This document shows positions 1 through 9,160 of a DNA stretch of 49,206 nucleotides, piece after piece. The position numbers were made by a program, and so were the translations under genes. The stretch is from Gammaproteobacteria bacterium (GTDB lineage: Bacteria; Pseudomonadota; Gammaproteobacteria; Legionellales; Legionellaceae), in assembly GCA_030428185.1 (NCBI GenBank), contig JAUICE010000008.1, positions 1 through 49,206 on the forward strand. The letters run 5' to 3'. Position 1 is the stretch's first letter; each line of letters opens with the position of its first letter. The notes beneath the pieces are model-generated. The model was not told the origin of the DNA. It saw nothing but the letters and a program-made list of their open reading frames with translations, and searched no databases.

Positions 1-715
1 CACCACCAAATAACACGAAAGTGGCAATTAATAGATAAGGCCAATACGTTGTAAAAAACCAAGAAGTATTAATCAAAATACGTGTAGGTAAAGGTAATGT
101 TGTTTTAAACCGCTCAAACATTTTAACAAAAGTTGGAATCACTAAGATATTTAAAACAATCAATGCAACTGAAAGTGCTGTTAAGACTATCGCTGGGTAA
201 CGCATCGCCTCTTTAATTTTCTGTTTTGTTTCTACTTCTAAGGCAAGGTAATCAGAAAGCTGTAAAAAAACTGTATCGAGTTGTCCAGTGGCTTCACCAA
301 CTTTAATAATATTAATAAACAAAGTTGAAAAAGCTTCTGGAAATTTAATCAATGCCGACTCTAACGTTCGACCAGCATTTAAATCAACAAGAATAGACTC
401 AAGGATTTTTTTAAATGTTTTATCTTTAGTAGTTTGAATTAGTCGCGTTACAGCAATATTGATTGGTATACCCGTTTTTATCAACGTATGCATTTGACGG
501 CAAAAAAGCTGCAACTCTTCTGGTTTTATTCTTCTTTTGAAAAAAGAAGGTAACTTAAAATCAATCGTTTTCGCTTTAGCAGCTTCAGTAATATTGATTG
601 GAATTATACCTTCTTTTCCTAACGCGTCTGCAAGAGATACTGAAGACTTAGCTGTCCTTTTACCCTTAACAAGTTTGCCATTTTTATCTTGAGCTGTGAA
701 CGCGTACTCAGGCAT
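1..715 (-). CDS. mshG: MSHA pilus inner-membrane platform protein MshG (partial, GspF/PilC family)
   Basis: This reading frame is open from its ATG at 715 to the left edge, about 238 codons, so the C-terminal part lies outside the window. It opens MPEYAFTAQDKNGKLVKG, the usual start of GspF/PilC/MshG platform proteins. The first cytoplasmic T2SF domain follows (residues about 70-190, with the FPEAFSTLF and VGEATGQL stretches), and then the first hydrophobic segments. The platform protein sits in the inner membrane and couples the assembly ATPase to pilin insertion. Its start overlaps the mshE stop by one base (TAATG), which indicates translational coupling. Identity as MshG rather than PilC or GspF rests on the surrounding msh genes. 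Confidence 0.9.
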   Translation of the reverse strand, partial: MPEYAFTAQDKNGKLVKGKRTAKSSVSLADALGKEGIIPINITEAAKAKTIDFKLPSFFKRRIKPEELQLFCRQMHTLIKTGIPINIAVTRLIQTTKDKTFKKILESILVDLNAGRTLESALIKFPEAFSTLFINIIKVGEATGQLDTVFLQLSDYLALEVETKQKIKEAMRYPAIVLTALSVALIVLNILVIPTFVKMFERFKTTLPLPTRILINTSWFFTTYWPYLLIATFVLFGG

Positions 716-2412
716 TAAGCACCATCTTCATTAACTTCGCCAAGCACACGAGCGGCTTCTTCAAGAGAGGTGTGCTTGGCTATCACCAACTGAGCTACTT
801 GACTTTTAATTGACTGCCTGCCAGGAAGCTCAGTAGCCAATTCAGCAAAGGCCTTGGTGTTATTTTCTCTTAAGACAGAGGCAAGCTGATTATTCATCTC
901 TAATAACTCATAAACACCTACACGCCCATGATATCCTGTCTGATGACACTTTTGACAACCTACTGCATTTTTTAATGTAGGCAAGTTTTCTTCTTTTTTT
1001 ATATTTAACCATGCAATTTCTTCAGTTAGGGGCTGATAGTCACTTGCGCAATATCCACAGAGCTTCCTAACCAAGCGCTGTGCTAAAACAGCATTAATAC
1101 TACTGGCAACCATATAGCCTTCAACCCCAATATCAATCAGCCTAAAGGCAGAGGTAATAACATCGTTAGTATGGATTGTTGCAAGAACTAAGTGACCAGT
1201 TAGTGCTGCTCTAAGAGCAATCTGAGCCGTTTCTAAGTCTCTAATTTCACCGACCATAATGACATCGGGATCATTACGTAGCATTGCGCGTAACACTCTT
1301 GCAAAGTCTAAGTCTATTTTACGATTCACTTGTACTTGATTAATTCGAGGTAATCGATACTCAACGGGATCTTCAACAGTGATAATTTTCTTACTCGGTA
1401 CATTAAGCTTATTTAAAATGCTATATAGCGTCGTGGTTTTACCACTTCCCGTCGGACCAGTGACCAACAACATACCATGAGGTTTTTTATAAGCTCTCTC
1501 TAAAGCAGCAATCATTGTCTCACTCATACCAAGATCATTAAATGAAAGCACAGGGGAGGACTGTGCCAATAACCTCATGACCACCGCTTCTCCAAACACC
1601 GTTGGCATGGTTGCCATTCTTACATCAAACTGTTTACCATTAACCTTAATATCAAAACGACCATCTTGGGGAACACGCTTTTCTGATATATCTAAACCTG
1701 CGCGCATTTTAAGGCGCTGTACCAGAGGTCGTGCAATACGCACATCATCAAGGACATTTTCTTGCAAAATTCCATCGACCCTAAAACGTATTCTTAATGA
1801 TTTCTCACCAGGCTCAATATGAATATCTGAAGCATCTGATAAAACGGCATCTTTAAATAGAGACAAGAGCAAACGTACAACCGGGGCATCTTCATCATCT
1901 AAATCAGCACCAAAAATACTCTCTAAATTACTACCGGCTTCTACTTCACCTGATAACTCTTCTGCAAAATGTGTAATTTCACCACTATGACGATAAAGTT
2001 CTTCTAACCTAGCCAATAATAGTGACTCTGATACAACGACTTGCTCCAGTGGACGACTCAAAATCTTTTTAAGCTCATCTAATGCGTAGACATCAAGGGG
2101 ATCAGCAAGAGCGATGAGTAATTTATCGTCTTTTACACCAATTGCTAGCGCCTTGTACTGTCTTGCTTGAGTTTCAGATAATAAACTTGCAGCATCTTTA
2201 TCAATTTCAAATTTATTCAAATCAATAAAAGAAAGACCTAGTTGTCGAGCAAGAATTTCATAAAGCTGCTGCTCTTTAATTAAGCCCTTTTCAATAAATA
2301 TATGCCCGAGCTTTTCACCTGTTTGTGACTGTGTTTGATAAGCATCTTCTAAGTCTTGCTCTGTGACGATACCCTGGGTTTGTAATAACTCACCTAAGCG
2401 AATTTTTTTCAT
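715..2412 (-). CDS. mshE: MSHA pilus assembly ATPase MshE
   Basis: This is a 565-residue GspE/PilB-type AAA+ ATPase that powers pilus extension at the inner membrane. Residues 5-28 and 34-57 form two 24-residue motifs of the pattern (R/K)LGxx...G(L/I/V)(I/V)...Q, separated by five residues. That is the MshEN arrangement known to bind cyclic di-GMP in Vibrio MshE. The ATPase core has Walker A GPTGSGKT at 319-326, Walker B within DPDVIMVGEIRD at 381-392 and the conserved TGHL/ATIHTN stretch near 405-416. Cysteines 452, 455, 486 and 489 form the zinc-binding tetracysteine site of GspE/PilB proteins. The start lies one base after the mshN stop, with an AGAGGG ribosome binding site inside mshN. 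Length and motifs are complete. Control by c-di-GMP is inferred from family knowledge. Confidence 0.95.
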   Translation of the reverse strand: MKKIRLGELLQTQGIVTEQDLEDAYQTQSQTGEKLGHIFIEKGLIKEQQLYEILARQLGLSFIDLNKFEIDKDAASLLSETQARQYKALAIGVKDDKLLIALADPLDVYALDELKKILSRPLEQVVVSESLLLARLEELYRHSGEITHFAEELSGEVEAGSNLESIFGADLDDEDAPVVRLLLSLFKDAVLSDASDIHIEPGEKSLRIRFRVDGILQENVLDDVRIARPLVQRLKMRAGLDISEKRVPQDGRFDIKVNGKQFDVRMATMPTVFGEAVVMRLLAQSSPVLSFNDLGMSETMIAALERAYKKPHGMLLVTGPTGSGKTTTLYSILNKLNVPSKKIITVEDPVEYRLPRINQVQVNRKIDLDFARVLRAMLRNDPDVIMVGEIRDLETAQIALRAALTGHLVLATIHTNDVITSAFRLIDIGVEGYMVASSINAVLAQRLVRKLCGYCASDYQPLTEEIAWLNIKKEENLPTLKNAVGCQKCHQTGYHGRVGVYELLEMNNQLASVLRENNTKAFAELATELPGRQSIKSQVAQLVIAKHTSLEEAARVLGEVNEDGA

Positions 2413-2413
2413 A

Positions 2414-3415
2414 TCACCCTCTTATCTTATCAATTCTCTGTTGAGCAAAGGCTGTCAGTGCCGGTTCGCTTTGATAATTTTCAGTCACTTTTTGATAAGC
2501 ACTCAATGCTTGATTAACATGATTTGTTTGCTCAAGAGCCAAGGCAAAACCTAGCCAAAACTTTGTGTTTTCAGGAAATACTTTAACCAACTGTTGATAT
2601 ATTTCACCTGATTTTTGTGCCTGGCCTACTTTTTCATAAAGTGCTGCAAGTAGTGCATAATAATTTGGATGATGTTCAAAGTCCGGGCGACTGGCATTGA
2701 GCACCTTAATACTTTCAGGTATTCTACCGAGCTTCATGAGTATCGTTGCGTGATACTCATTAATTTCCACTGCAGCTGGGAACAATTTACTAGCAAGTGC
2801 AACTTGCTTTAGCGCCAAAACATATTGCTCATTCTCAATCATAGAAATAATAAGACTCTGCCAAGCCTTATAAAATGAAGGATCATTAGCAATAATTGTT
2901 TGTAAAATAACTTCACCTTCCTCTATTTTTCCTGAGTCGAAAAATCTGAGTGCTTTAGTGTATTGGTTGCGACTCATCTCCCTTTTCGATAAAGCCGACA
3001 CTACTTTAATGGGTTTTGACTGAGCTTCAACCACGCTTTCTTGTTTACGAATCAATGAGAAATCTTTTAGCTTTGGTGTTTTTTCAACAGGCACCTGTCG
3101 TTTTTTATCCAACACTTTTGATAATTGAACCTTAGGTTGCTCTTTGAGCTTTTGCTTTTCTTGTTTCATCTTTAGAGCAATAGGTTTAGGTATTTGATAT
3201 AAATTACTTGCTACCTTATGAGCTGGTTTATGCATCCATAAGTAAATAATAATCACAGCATTTGCAAGCACGACTGAAAGCAAAATATACCTCAAATAAG
3301 CGTACAGTTGTCTAGAAAACATACGCTGTTTTACCTCCGAAAAGACCGGTTTGGTCTTTGAGGTTTTAGATGCACTTTTTTCTAAGTCCTTTAACATCTC
3401 ATTTAGAAGACTCAT
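2414..3415 (-). CDS. mshN: MSHA biogenesis protein MshN (TPR protein)
   Basis: The frame is open from 3436, but the ATG at 3415 is preferred. It overlaps the mshM stop in the classic ATGA arrangement and gives the N-terminus MSLLNEMLKDLEK, which resembles known MshN starts. The 333-residue product has a short cytoplasmic segment, one transmembrane helix (about residues 40-62), a Lys/Gln-rich linker, and a C-terminal half of tetratricopeptide repeats ending in a QQRIDKIRG tail. MshN is thought to act as a periplasmic scaffold of the MSHA machine. The order between mshM and mshE is the same as in Vibrio and Shewanella. Confidence 0.88.
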   Translation of the reverse strand: MSLLNEMLKDLEKSASKTSKTKPVFSEVKQRMFSRQLYAYLRYILLSVVLANAVIIIYLWMHKPAHKVASNLYQIPKPIALKMKQEKQKLKEQPKVQLSKVLDKKRQVPVEKTPKLKDFSLIRKQESVVEAQSKPIKVVSALSKREMSRNQYTKALRFFDSGKIEEGEVILQTIIANDPSFYKAWQSLIISMIENEQYVLALKQVALASKLFPAAVEINEYHATILMKLGRIPESIKVLNASRPDFEHHPNYYALLAALYEKVGQAQKSGEIYQQLVKVFPENTKFWLGFALALEQTNHVNQALSAYQKVTENYQSEPALTAFAQQRIDKIRG

Positions 3416-4320
3416 GAGAAAATCCCTAAACGCCAATAAATATAAAAAACAACTGATACAGCCGCGATGCTAGTCACAATTGTGATTGGTATTGAGTAAG
3501 AATGTTTGTAATGAACTGATTCTGTATCTTTAATCGCCTTCATAATAGCTTTTCTGTTTACATTAGCATCGCCCTTTCCGTAAGCTGCTAACATTGCTTT
3601 ATGGCATAAAATGTTCATGATTCGAGGCAAGCCACCACTTGCTTTATAAAGTAACTTTTTTGCCCTTTTTGTAAAAAGAACGCCATAAGTATAACCAGCT
3701 GTTGCCAACCGATGACATAAATAAGCCTCCATTTCTCGCTCTTTTAGTGGCTTTAAATAGTAAGAGAAAGTGATACGCTGTTTTAACTGTCTTAAGCTCA
3801 AAGCTTGCAATTTGACATCCAGTTCCGGCTGCCCAAATAAAACCACTTGTAATAACTTAGCCTGCTCTGTTTCTAAATTAGTTAATAAGCGTACGGCCTC
3901 TAGACTTGATTCCGTCATGGTTTGTGCTTCATCAACAAGCAAAACAACCTTTCGACCTTCTTTATGAATGGTGAGCAACCGCTGATTGATTTGATCTGTC
4001 AAACTATGTGCGGGTATCTCTTCAACCTGCTCAACACCCAATTCCTTTAACACAGCACGCCTTAGGCTTTCAGCAGACAAATCTGGATTAGGTATATAGG
4101 CGGTGACATAAGTCTCGTCAAGTGTATTAAGCAACAACCGGCACAATAAGGTTTTACCCGTGCCTACTTCACCAACAATTTTAATAAACCCCTCACCACC
4201 ATTTAAACTTAAAAGTAACGTATTTAATGCTTCTTGATGCGTCGGTAGCTCACAGTAAAAACTAGTATTAGGTGTCAGTGAAAAGGGAGGTTTACTCAGT
4301 TTAAAGTGTTCTAAATACAT
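3412..4320 (-). CDS. mshM: MSHA biogenesis ATPase MshM (ExeA-like)
   Basis: This is a 302-residue AAA ATPase of the ExeA/GspA type. It begins MYLEHFKLSKPPFSLTPN, the standard opening of this family, with Walker A GEVGTGKT at 50-57 and Walker B VVLLVDEAQ at 125-133. The arginine-rich sensor region LRQLKQRITF and the GGLPRIMNILC motif are present. A single transmembrane helix lies at the very C-terminus (about 275-297). ExeA-type proteins help insert or assemble the secretin through peptidoglycan. The gene starts three bases after the mshL stop and overlaps mshN by four bases. Confidence 0.92.
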   Translation of the reverse strand: MYLEHFKLSKPPFSLTPNTSFYCELPTHQEALNTLLLSLNGGEGFIKIVGEVGTGKTLLCRLLLNTLDETYVTAYIPNPDLSAESLRRAVLKELGVEQVEEIPAHSLTDQINQRLLTIHKEGRKVVLLVDEAQTMTESSLEAVRLLTNLETEQAKLLQVVLFGQPELDVKLQALSLRQLKQRITFSYYLKPLKEREMEAYLCHRLATAGYTYGVLFTKRAKKLLYKASGGLPRIMNILCHKAMLAAYGKGDANVNRKAIMKAIKDTESVHYKHSYSIPITIVTSIAAVSVVFYIYWRLGIFS

Positions 4321-4323
4321 ATT

Positions 4324-6054
4324 TTATTCCCCACAACAGCGTTTTTTAGGTGTTTTATAAATACCACTAACAGGCCCATACTTTATTGGACGCTCACCTT
4401 CGGTACCAAACACATCAGGTCTATCACCAAAATGCATACCTCGCTTCAATCCTACTATTCGCTGCTGAGCATTCGTAATCGCCTTAGACCAAACACGGCG
4501 TTTAATCACTGTTGGTTTAAGTAAAATAACCAGCTCACTTTTCTTTGAGGTTTGTTTAGTATGACGAAATAAGCTTCCGAGAAAAGGCATATTAGTAACA
4601 AATGGTAAGCCTGCTAATGCTTCATCTGAGCTATTTTGCATTAAACCACCTATGACTATAACTTCAGAGTCTCTGGCATGAACAACCGTATCAGACTCTC
4701 TAACTGTACTTTTTGCAACAGGGAGTACTAACTTTTGATCGGTACCTAAATCCACCTCTTTTTGTTGGTCAACCACTTGACTGACTGAGGGATGAATATG
4801 AAGAGTAACATTACCTGAAGTGTCAATTTGTGGTGTTACATCCAAGGTAATACCTGAAAAAAATGGAGTCAGCTGAACATCTTGAGTTGGAGTTGTAGAG
4901 TTTACTGTTGAAGTTACCGCGGTTGATACATTAGTGACAAAAAACTCATCACTCCCAACTTTAATGACCGCCTTTTGATTATTCATAGTCGAAATTCTTG
5001 GGCTAGACAACACTTGTACATTACCTTGCTCTGAAAGTGCACGAATGGTTTGAGTAAAATTGCGATTCCAGTTTATTTCAGTGGTGTAAGCTGAAGGGAA
5101 TTTAGAATCAGTAATACTGACAAAGGGAAAATTACTTAAGGCGTTCAATGAGGCTCCAAAAATCTTCCAATCAATGCCTGCTTCATATTGATGATTCAGC
5201 TGAATTTCTAAAATTTTAGCCTCCAACATCACCTGCCTGTCCATATTGTTTTGCACACTATCTAAATAAGCTTCAACATCCTTTAATTCTACCGGATACG
5301 CTCTAACAACCACGACGCCTGCTAAAGGATTTACTGTCACTGAGCGTCCCTTATCCTTGCCAATAATATTTTCTAGAGACTTTTGCATCTCTTTCCAAAA
5401 ATTTATTGTACTTTTACTTTCCACGTCCCCAATAGAACTGGTTTGCTGCGCATTTTGATTATTATTGTTGCCAGAAGTTGAGCCAGAATTTAGATTATTA
5501 CCCTGGGTATTATTTTGATTTGCTTGCGAGACTTGCCCTGAACTGATTTGCATAAACGAGCGTCCTTTACGCTCCAGCTCAAGATAGTTTACCGCATAAA
5601 CTTTCGTTTTTAATTGATTTGATAGTATTTGAAAGCCCGCCGGGGTTTGTTTGTAGGCATAACCATAAACATCTTCAAGCGTCTGTAAAACCTGTGGAAT
5701 GGTCACTTGGCTTAATGTTAGCGTAATGTTCCCAGTGACATCTGGACTAACAACCATATTATAAGATGTACCTTTAACCAACCCCATAAAGAACGTTTTT
5801 GCCGGCACATTCTCAACGGCAATATCAAAACGCTGCTGGTGAGGCTTCTGATATGGATGATACATTTTAGGCATAAGCGCGTTAGAAATATCTGAAGGTA
5901 ATGCTCTATGCCGCCCTTTTGCATCTAAGCGCATATTTTTATCAGCTGCAGTTAAAAGGGTTGCATTCATCTCATCAACGGCCAACCCATTGATAGGTTG
6001 ATGTGTCGTACAACTACATATGATTAAAATAGCAAACCAGATCCAACGCTTCAT
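4324..6054 (-). CDS. mshL: MSHA pilus secretin MshL
   Basis: This 576-residue outer-membrane secretin forms the exit channel of the pilus. The N-terminus (MKRWIWFAILIICSC) is a lipoprotein-type signal with the likely lipidated cysteine at residue 15 (ICS-C). An STN/N0-type domain follows around residues 75-150, then an Asn/Gln/Ser-rich low-complexity linker (about 170-210), an N1-like region, and the C-terminal secretin domain with VLSSPRISTMNNQKAVIKVG and the late motif VIVIGGLMQ...LPFVTNMPFLGSLF. The length is normal for MshL. The start overlaps the mshK stop as ATGA. Confidence 0.93.
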   Translation of the reverse strand: MKRWIWFAILIICSCTTHQPINGLAVDEMNATLLTAADKNMRLDAKGRHRALPSDISNALMPKMYHPYQKPHQQRFDIAVENVPAKTFFMGLVKGTSYNMVVSPDVTGNITLTLSQVTIPQVLQTLEDVYGYAYKQTPAGFQILSNQLKTKVYAVNYLELERKGRSFMQISSGQVSQANQNNTQGNNLNSGSTSGNNNNQNAQQTSSIGDVESKSTINFWKEMQKSLENIIGKDKGRSVTVNPLAGVVVVRAYPVELKDVEAYLDSVQNNMDRQVMLEAKILEIQLNHQYEAGIDWKIFGASLNALSNFPFVSITDSKFPSAYTTEINWNRNFTQTIRALSEQGNVQVLSSPRISTMNNQKAVIKVGSDEFFVTNVSTAVTSTVNSTTPTQDVQLTPFFSGITLDVTPQIDTSGNVTLHIHPSVSQVVDQQKEVDLGTDQKLVLPVAKSTVRESDTVVHARDSEVIVIGGLMQNSSDEALAGLPFVTNMPFLGSLFRHTKQTSKKSELVILLKPTVIKRRVWSKAITNAQQRIVGLKRGMHFGDRPDVFGTEGERPIKYGPVSGIYKTPKKRCCGE

Positions 6055-6347
6055 TTAATATTCCGTATTTTTTTAGTCAGTGGATAAACTTTTTTTTCCT
6101 GTTTTGAGTATATAACCACTTTATCCCTTAATATTGCTGTTATCTTATCACCATTTATGTTGTCACCGACAACATAATATTTACCAGAAATAAGCGCGAG
6201 CCTTTTACTCGGTGTAATAAAAATCCCTTCAACCCGTATCTGCCCATCAGTATCACTACTTTCAAACATAGGTGCGGTTGGATCATGTCTAGCCCATATT
6301 TGGGCAGACACTAGCAGGCAACAAAAAACTATCAATATATTTTTCAT
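6051..6347 (-). CDS. mshK: MSHA biogenesis protein MshK (PilP-like)
   Basis: This is a small 98-residue exported protein with an N-terminal signal sequence (MKNILIVFCCLLVSAQIWA). It has the RHDPTAPMF segment typical of MshK, followed by the GIFITPSKRLALISGKYYVVGD(x)I module shared with PilP/GspC periplasmic domains. MshK/PilP proteins link the inner-membrane alignment complex to the secretin. The stop overlaps the mshL start by four bases and the start lies one base after the mshJ stop. The identification leans on operon position as well as the motif. Confidence 0.85.
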   Translation of the reverse strand: MKNILIVFCCLLVSAQIWARHDPTAPMFESSDTDGQIRVEGIFITPSKRLALISGKYYVVGDNINGDKITAILRDKVVIYSKQEKKVYPLTKKIRNIK

Positions 6348-6348
6348 A

Positions 6349-7002
6349 TCACTTCACCAATGTATGAAAATAAACGGTTACTGTCGCAAAAGGATATTTG
6401 TTGACACGATACTCTAACTCTTGCCAATAAAACTGCCAACCTTGCTGCTCTAACTTGTCCAAATAATGAGTAACAGCAAAATAATCACCACGAACAACCA
6501 GCTTATATCGTTTCATGTTAACATCCATCGGAGACAATGTCGCTTTTGCCGGCTCTTCTTTTGTTGTATCGGTCTCAGTATCACTTTCGTCAACGCTTGC
6601 AAAAGAAACCAGTGTTACATTTTGGATGTCTTTTAACACTTCATTAATCACTTGATATACTTGCTCTTTAGCGATCACCTGCTGCTTGTAGTTTTGCATG
6701 CGGTGGTTTGTCTTTGCTATCTGTTCTTGTAAAGCAATATATTGTTTTCTTAAGCTGTGGTGTGCGGGATCTTTTATAGCCTCTCTGATCCTAGAGATCT
6801 CATCTTTAAGGCTGGAAACTGTTTTTTCCTTAAGCTCCATGCTGTTTAATTTTCCGCTTATTAAGCTGTTTTGCCAATCAAAAACAATATGACTCCACAG
6901 CATATACGTTGAAAAAACAACCGCAACGGCGACGATAACTCGTTCTCGCAAGGACAAATTATCAACCATCTGATAAAGCTTATGAATATATTGTGTTAAC
7001 AT
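6349..7002 (-). CDS. mshJ: MSHA biogenesis protein MshJ (PilO-like)
   Basis: The 217-residue bitopic protein has a short cytoplasmic segment, one transmembrane helix (about residues 22-44), a periplasmic coiled coil (about 55-115) and a C-terminal ferredoxin-like domain (from about residue 145: MDVNMKRYKLVVRGDYFAVT). That architecture matches PilO/GspM/MshJ, which pairs with the PilN-like MshI2 in the alignment subcomplex. Between the two domains is an acidic stretch rich in Asp, Glu and Thr. The gene follows mshI2 after a gap of 29 bases. Confidence 0.87.
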   Translation of the reverse strand: MLTQYIHKLYQMVDNLSLRERVIVAVAVVFSTYMLWSHIVFDWQNSLISGKLNSMELKEKTVSSLKDEISRIREAIKDPAHHSLRKQYIALQEQIAKTNHRMQNYKQQVIAKEQVYQVINEVLKDIQNVTLVSFASVDESDTETDTTKEEPAKATLSPMDVNMKRYKLVVRGDYFAVTHYLDKLEQQGWQFYWQELEYRVNKYPFATVTVYFHTLVK

Positions 7003-7031
7003 GCGGGCGCTTTCTCCGAATCAATCCTTAA

Positions 7032-7661
7032 CTATGCTTGATTACTTTTATCTTTTTTCTCTGATATCTCAGGCTGTACCTCATAGCGATAAGTATTCGA
7101 CGCTATCTGAAAAATCACTTTATTTTTTGCTGTGATAATATCGTATTTTTGGAACGGATTAACTTTAAACAGCGGTACTGCATAAAGCGCTGCAACCATT
7201 TCTGTAACACTGTTTGGTTTATAAGCAACACCTTTTAATACAATATTATTCTTCTCTTGCGATATATAAATCCGCTCTAACGATACTGACGAAGGAACTT
7301 TTTGTGACAAGATTGTTAAATAAGATGAAAAACCAGTTTTTAATTCCGCCTTAGTCAATCGTTTATAGACATTAATGCGATCAATTAATTGATCATTTAA
7401 TTGATGAACCCGACTTAACAAGTCTCTTTCTTTAGCAATAATAGGGTGCTCAATTGCTAATTGATTAATCTCTCGGTGTAAAACCTGCTCCTCTTGTTGT
7501 AGTGAAGCATATGAAGACAACTGAAACAAATAGCGCACAAACTTATATGAGCTAACTAAAGATAAAATAATAAAAAAACCCAGACAAACTAAAAAAAATT
7601 CTGATGTATTAAATGGCTCTTTTTTTACAACAATACGCTTAAGAAAATTAACTTGCTGCAT
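7032..7661 (-). CDS. MSHA biogenesis protein MshI2 (PilN-like)
   Basis: The protein has about 209 residues, with the cytoplasmic N-terminal peptide MQQVNFL that PilN/MshI2 proteins use to bind the PilM-like ATPase. One transmembrane helix (about 23-45), a coiled coil and a C-terminal periplasmic ferredoxin-like domain follow. The ATG at 7661 is preferred over the adjacent TTG at 7664 because it is spaced about ten bases from GGAG. It overlaps the end of mshI by 14 bases. Its partner relations are inferred from the PilM-PilN-PilO system. Confidence 0.85.
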   Translation of the reverse strand: MQQVNFLKRIVVKKEPFNTSEFFLVCLGFFIILSLVSSYKFVRYLFQLSSYASLQQEEQVLHREINQLAIEHPIIAKERDLLSRVHQLNDQLIDRINVYKRLTKAELKTGFSSYLTILSQKVPSSVSLERIYISQEKNNIVLKGVAYKPNSVTEMVAALYAVPLFKVNPFQKYDIITAKNKVIFQIASNTYRYEVQPEISEKKDKSNQA

Positions 7662-8595
7662 CAAAATCTCGCTCCATCATTTTTAATTTTGATGAAATGG
7701 CACCTAGTGCATACCAATAGTTTACAAAGTCTTGACCATCACTAGCGTCTATTGCGGAAAAATAAGAACTTAAGTCAATACCTTCTACAGAAACATTCAG
7801 TGTATTTTGTATTGACGCTAAAATATTTTTAGGAACGGGGAGTGTTGGAGAAATGAACACACGCTTAACATCAGGAAGCTTTAAGCTGCTTTGACAATAA
7901 TCCATGCTCCTTTGTAGTTCCAATGTTAGTTCACACTGACCATCTTCTGTAACAGATAATAGAGAGTCACCGCCTTGATTAATAATTTTACGCACAAAAT
8001 AAACATCTCCAGCATTAATTAAGCTAATGTAACAATATTCTGCACAAAAACTCACTAAAATATCTGTCCCCTTATTGTCAGGAAGTAAAAGCAAATAATC
8101 TCTCTCAGCAAGCAAAGAGACCGTCACTAATGATAAATAAAAGCCATAGGAACTAAATATTTCTTGAAATGTCTTTATACGCTTTAGACTGGTGACAGTT
8201 ACAAAGGCTTTTTTCAATCGCTTTGCATTACCGTGTGGAGGTACCACAAACGCATCAACCAAGGCATCATCAACCTCATACTCTAAAAGATCTTTAACTT
8301 TCCATTTTAGAGCATTTGGCAAATCATCGGCACTCATCTCTAATGAGTCAGTCATCAATAGTTGATATTGGGTATAATCCAAAACCAAAAAAACACGGCT
8401 TGGGGTCAATTGATGTGCTCTAGTGACCTCTTGCAAAAAGTACTCAAGTGAAGCGGGTTTATCTTCAGTCACACTTTGTGTGCGTGTAAAAAAAATCCTG
8501 CCCTTATCAAGACCTATCATTGAAATATGATCATCACCAATTGATACCGCTAAATCATATTTAGGCTTTTTCTTGATAAACGTTAGCCATTGCAT
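7648..8595 (-). CDS. mshI: MSHA biogenesis protein MshI (PilM-like actin-fold protein)
   Basis: This 315-residue cytoplasmic protein is of the PilM/MshI type and is the first gene of the minus-strand pilus operon. The N-terminal part (AVSIGDDHISMIGLDKGRIFF) looks like the phosphate-1 region of the actin-like ATPase fold. The middle segment VFLVLDYTQYQLLMTDSLEMSADDLPNALKWKVKDLL aligns with the PilM/MshI region contacting PilN. An in-frame stop lies just upstream of the ATG at 8595, so this is the earliest possible ATG. An out-of-frame AAGGA lies further upstream and no strong ribosome binding site is placed for it. Confidence 0.85.
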   Translation of the reverse strand: MQWLTFIKKKPKYDLAVSIGDDHISMIGLDKGRIFFTRTQSVTEDKPASLEYFLQEVTRAHQLTPSRVFLVLDYTQYQLLMTDSLEMSADDLPNALKWKVKDLLEYEVDDALVDAFVVPPHGNAKRLKKAFVTVTSLKRIKTFQEIFSSYGFYLSLVTVSLLAERDYLLLLPDNKGTDILVSFCAEYCYISLINAGDVYFVRKIINQGGDSLLSVTEDGQCELTLELQRSMDYCQSSLKLPDVKRVFISPTLPVPKNILASIQNTLNVSVEGIDLSSYFSAIDASDGQDFVNYWYALGAISSKLKMMERDFDAAS

Positions 8596-8695
8596 TCATT
8601 GCAGCCATATTTGTCCTTATAAGCTCTCTATATTAATATATGATCTTTAATATTGGAAATGGTATTCCATAATACTTAAAGTTATTAAGGATCTC

Positions 8696-9160
8696 ATGTC
8701 TACTCCACTGCCAAGGAATCAAGGCGTCACGCTTATTGAACTGGTCTCAGTTATGCTCATTGCGGCTATCATTGCAGCTATTGCCATTCCTAGAATGCTA
8801 TCTGATAAATCATTTGATGTACTACGAGCGAGCAATTCCTTACTCGCTGATATCCGTCTAACACAACTGCTCGCTTTATCAATGAACGAAAGCTATAACA
8901 TCGTTATTACCTCATCAGGACAGCAAATATTTTCAACAAGCAGTGGCGCCTATCAACATCCAGTCTCAGGCCTTTCGGCAACAACCGTTCCTAGTGGTAC
9001 CAGTATTAGCCCACAAACAACCGTTGTATTTAGTGCTTTAGGAGTGCCATCGGTAGGTGGGGTACCCATAAGCAGTGATTTAACTTTTACTGTCGCAAAC
9101 AGCAGTGAAAGTAAAATCATCACACTTTATGCACAAACAGGATTTTCCCGTGAAAGCTAA
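8696..9160 (+). CDS. mshC: MSHA minor pilin, MshC-like
   Basis: This 154-residue prepilin has a ten-residue leader ending in G, then VTLIELVSVMLIAAIIAAIAIPRM. The prepilin peptidase site is G10/V11 and the conserved Glu5 of mature pilins is present. The IPRML(S)DKSFD stretch after the helix and the DIRLTQLLALSMN segment resemble the GspH/MshC fold. A clear AAGGA lies six bases before the ATG. It is the first gene of the plus-strand operon and sits where mshC sits relative to mshD, O and P in Vibrio. The exact paralogue assignment rests on gene order. Confidence 0.82.
   Translation: MSTPLPRNQGVTLIELVSVMLIAAIIAAIAIPRMLSDKSFDVLRASNSLLADIRLTQLLALSMNESYNIVITSSGQQIFSTSSGAYQHPVSGLSATTVPSGTSISPQTTVVFSALGVPSVGGVPISSDLTFTVANSSESKIITLYAQTGFSRES

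Noticed and set aside
4324-6054. Asn-rich linker of MshL as a sign of frameshift or repeat expansion
   Set aside because: Low-complexity linkers are common in secretins between the N-domains, and the frame is continuous.
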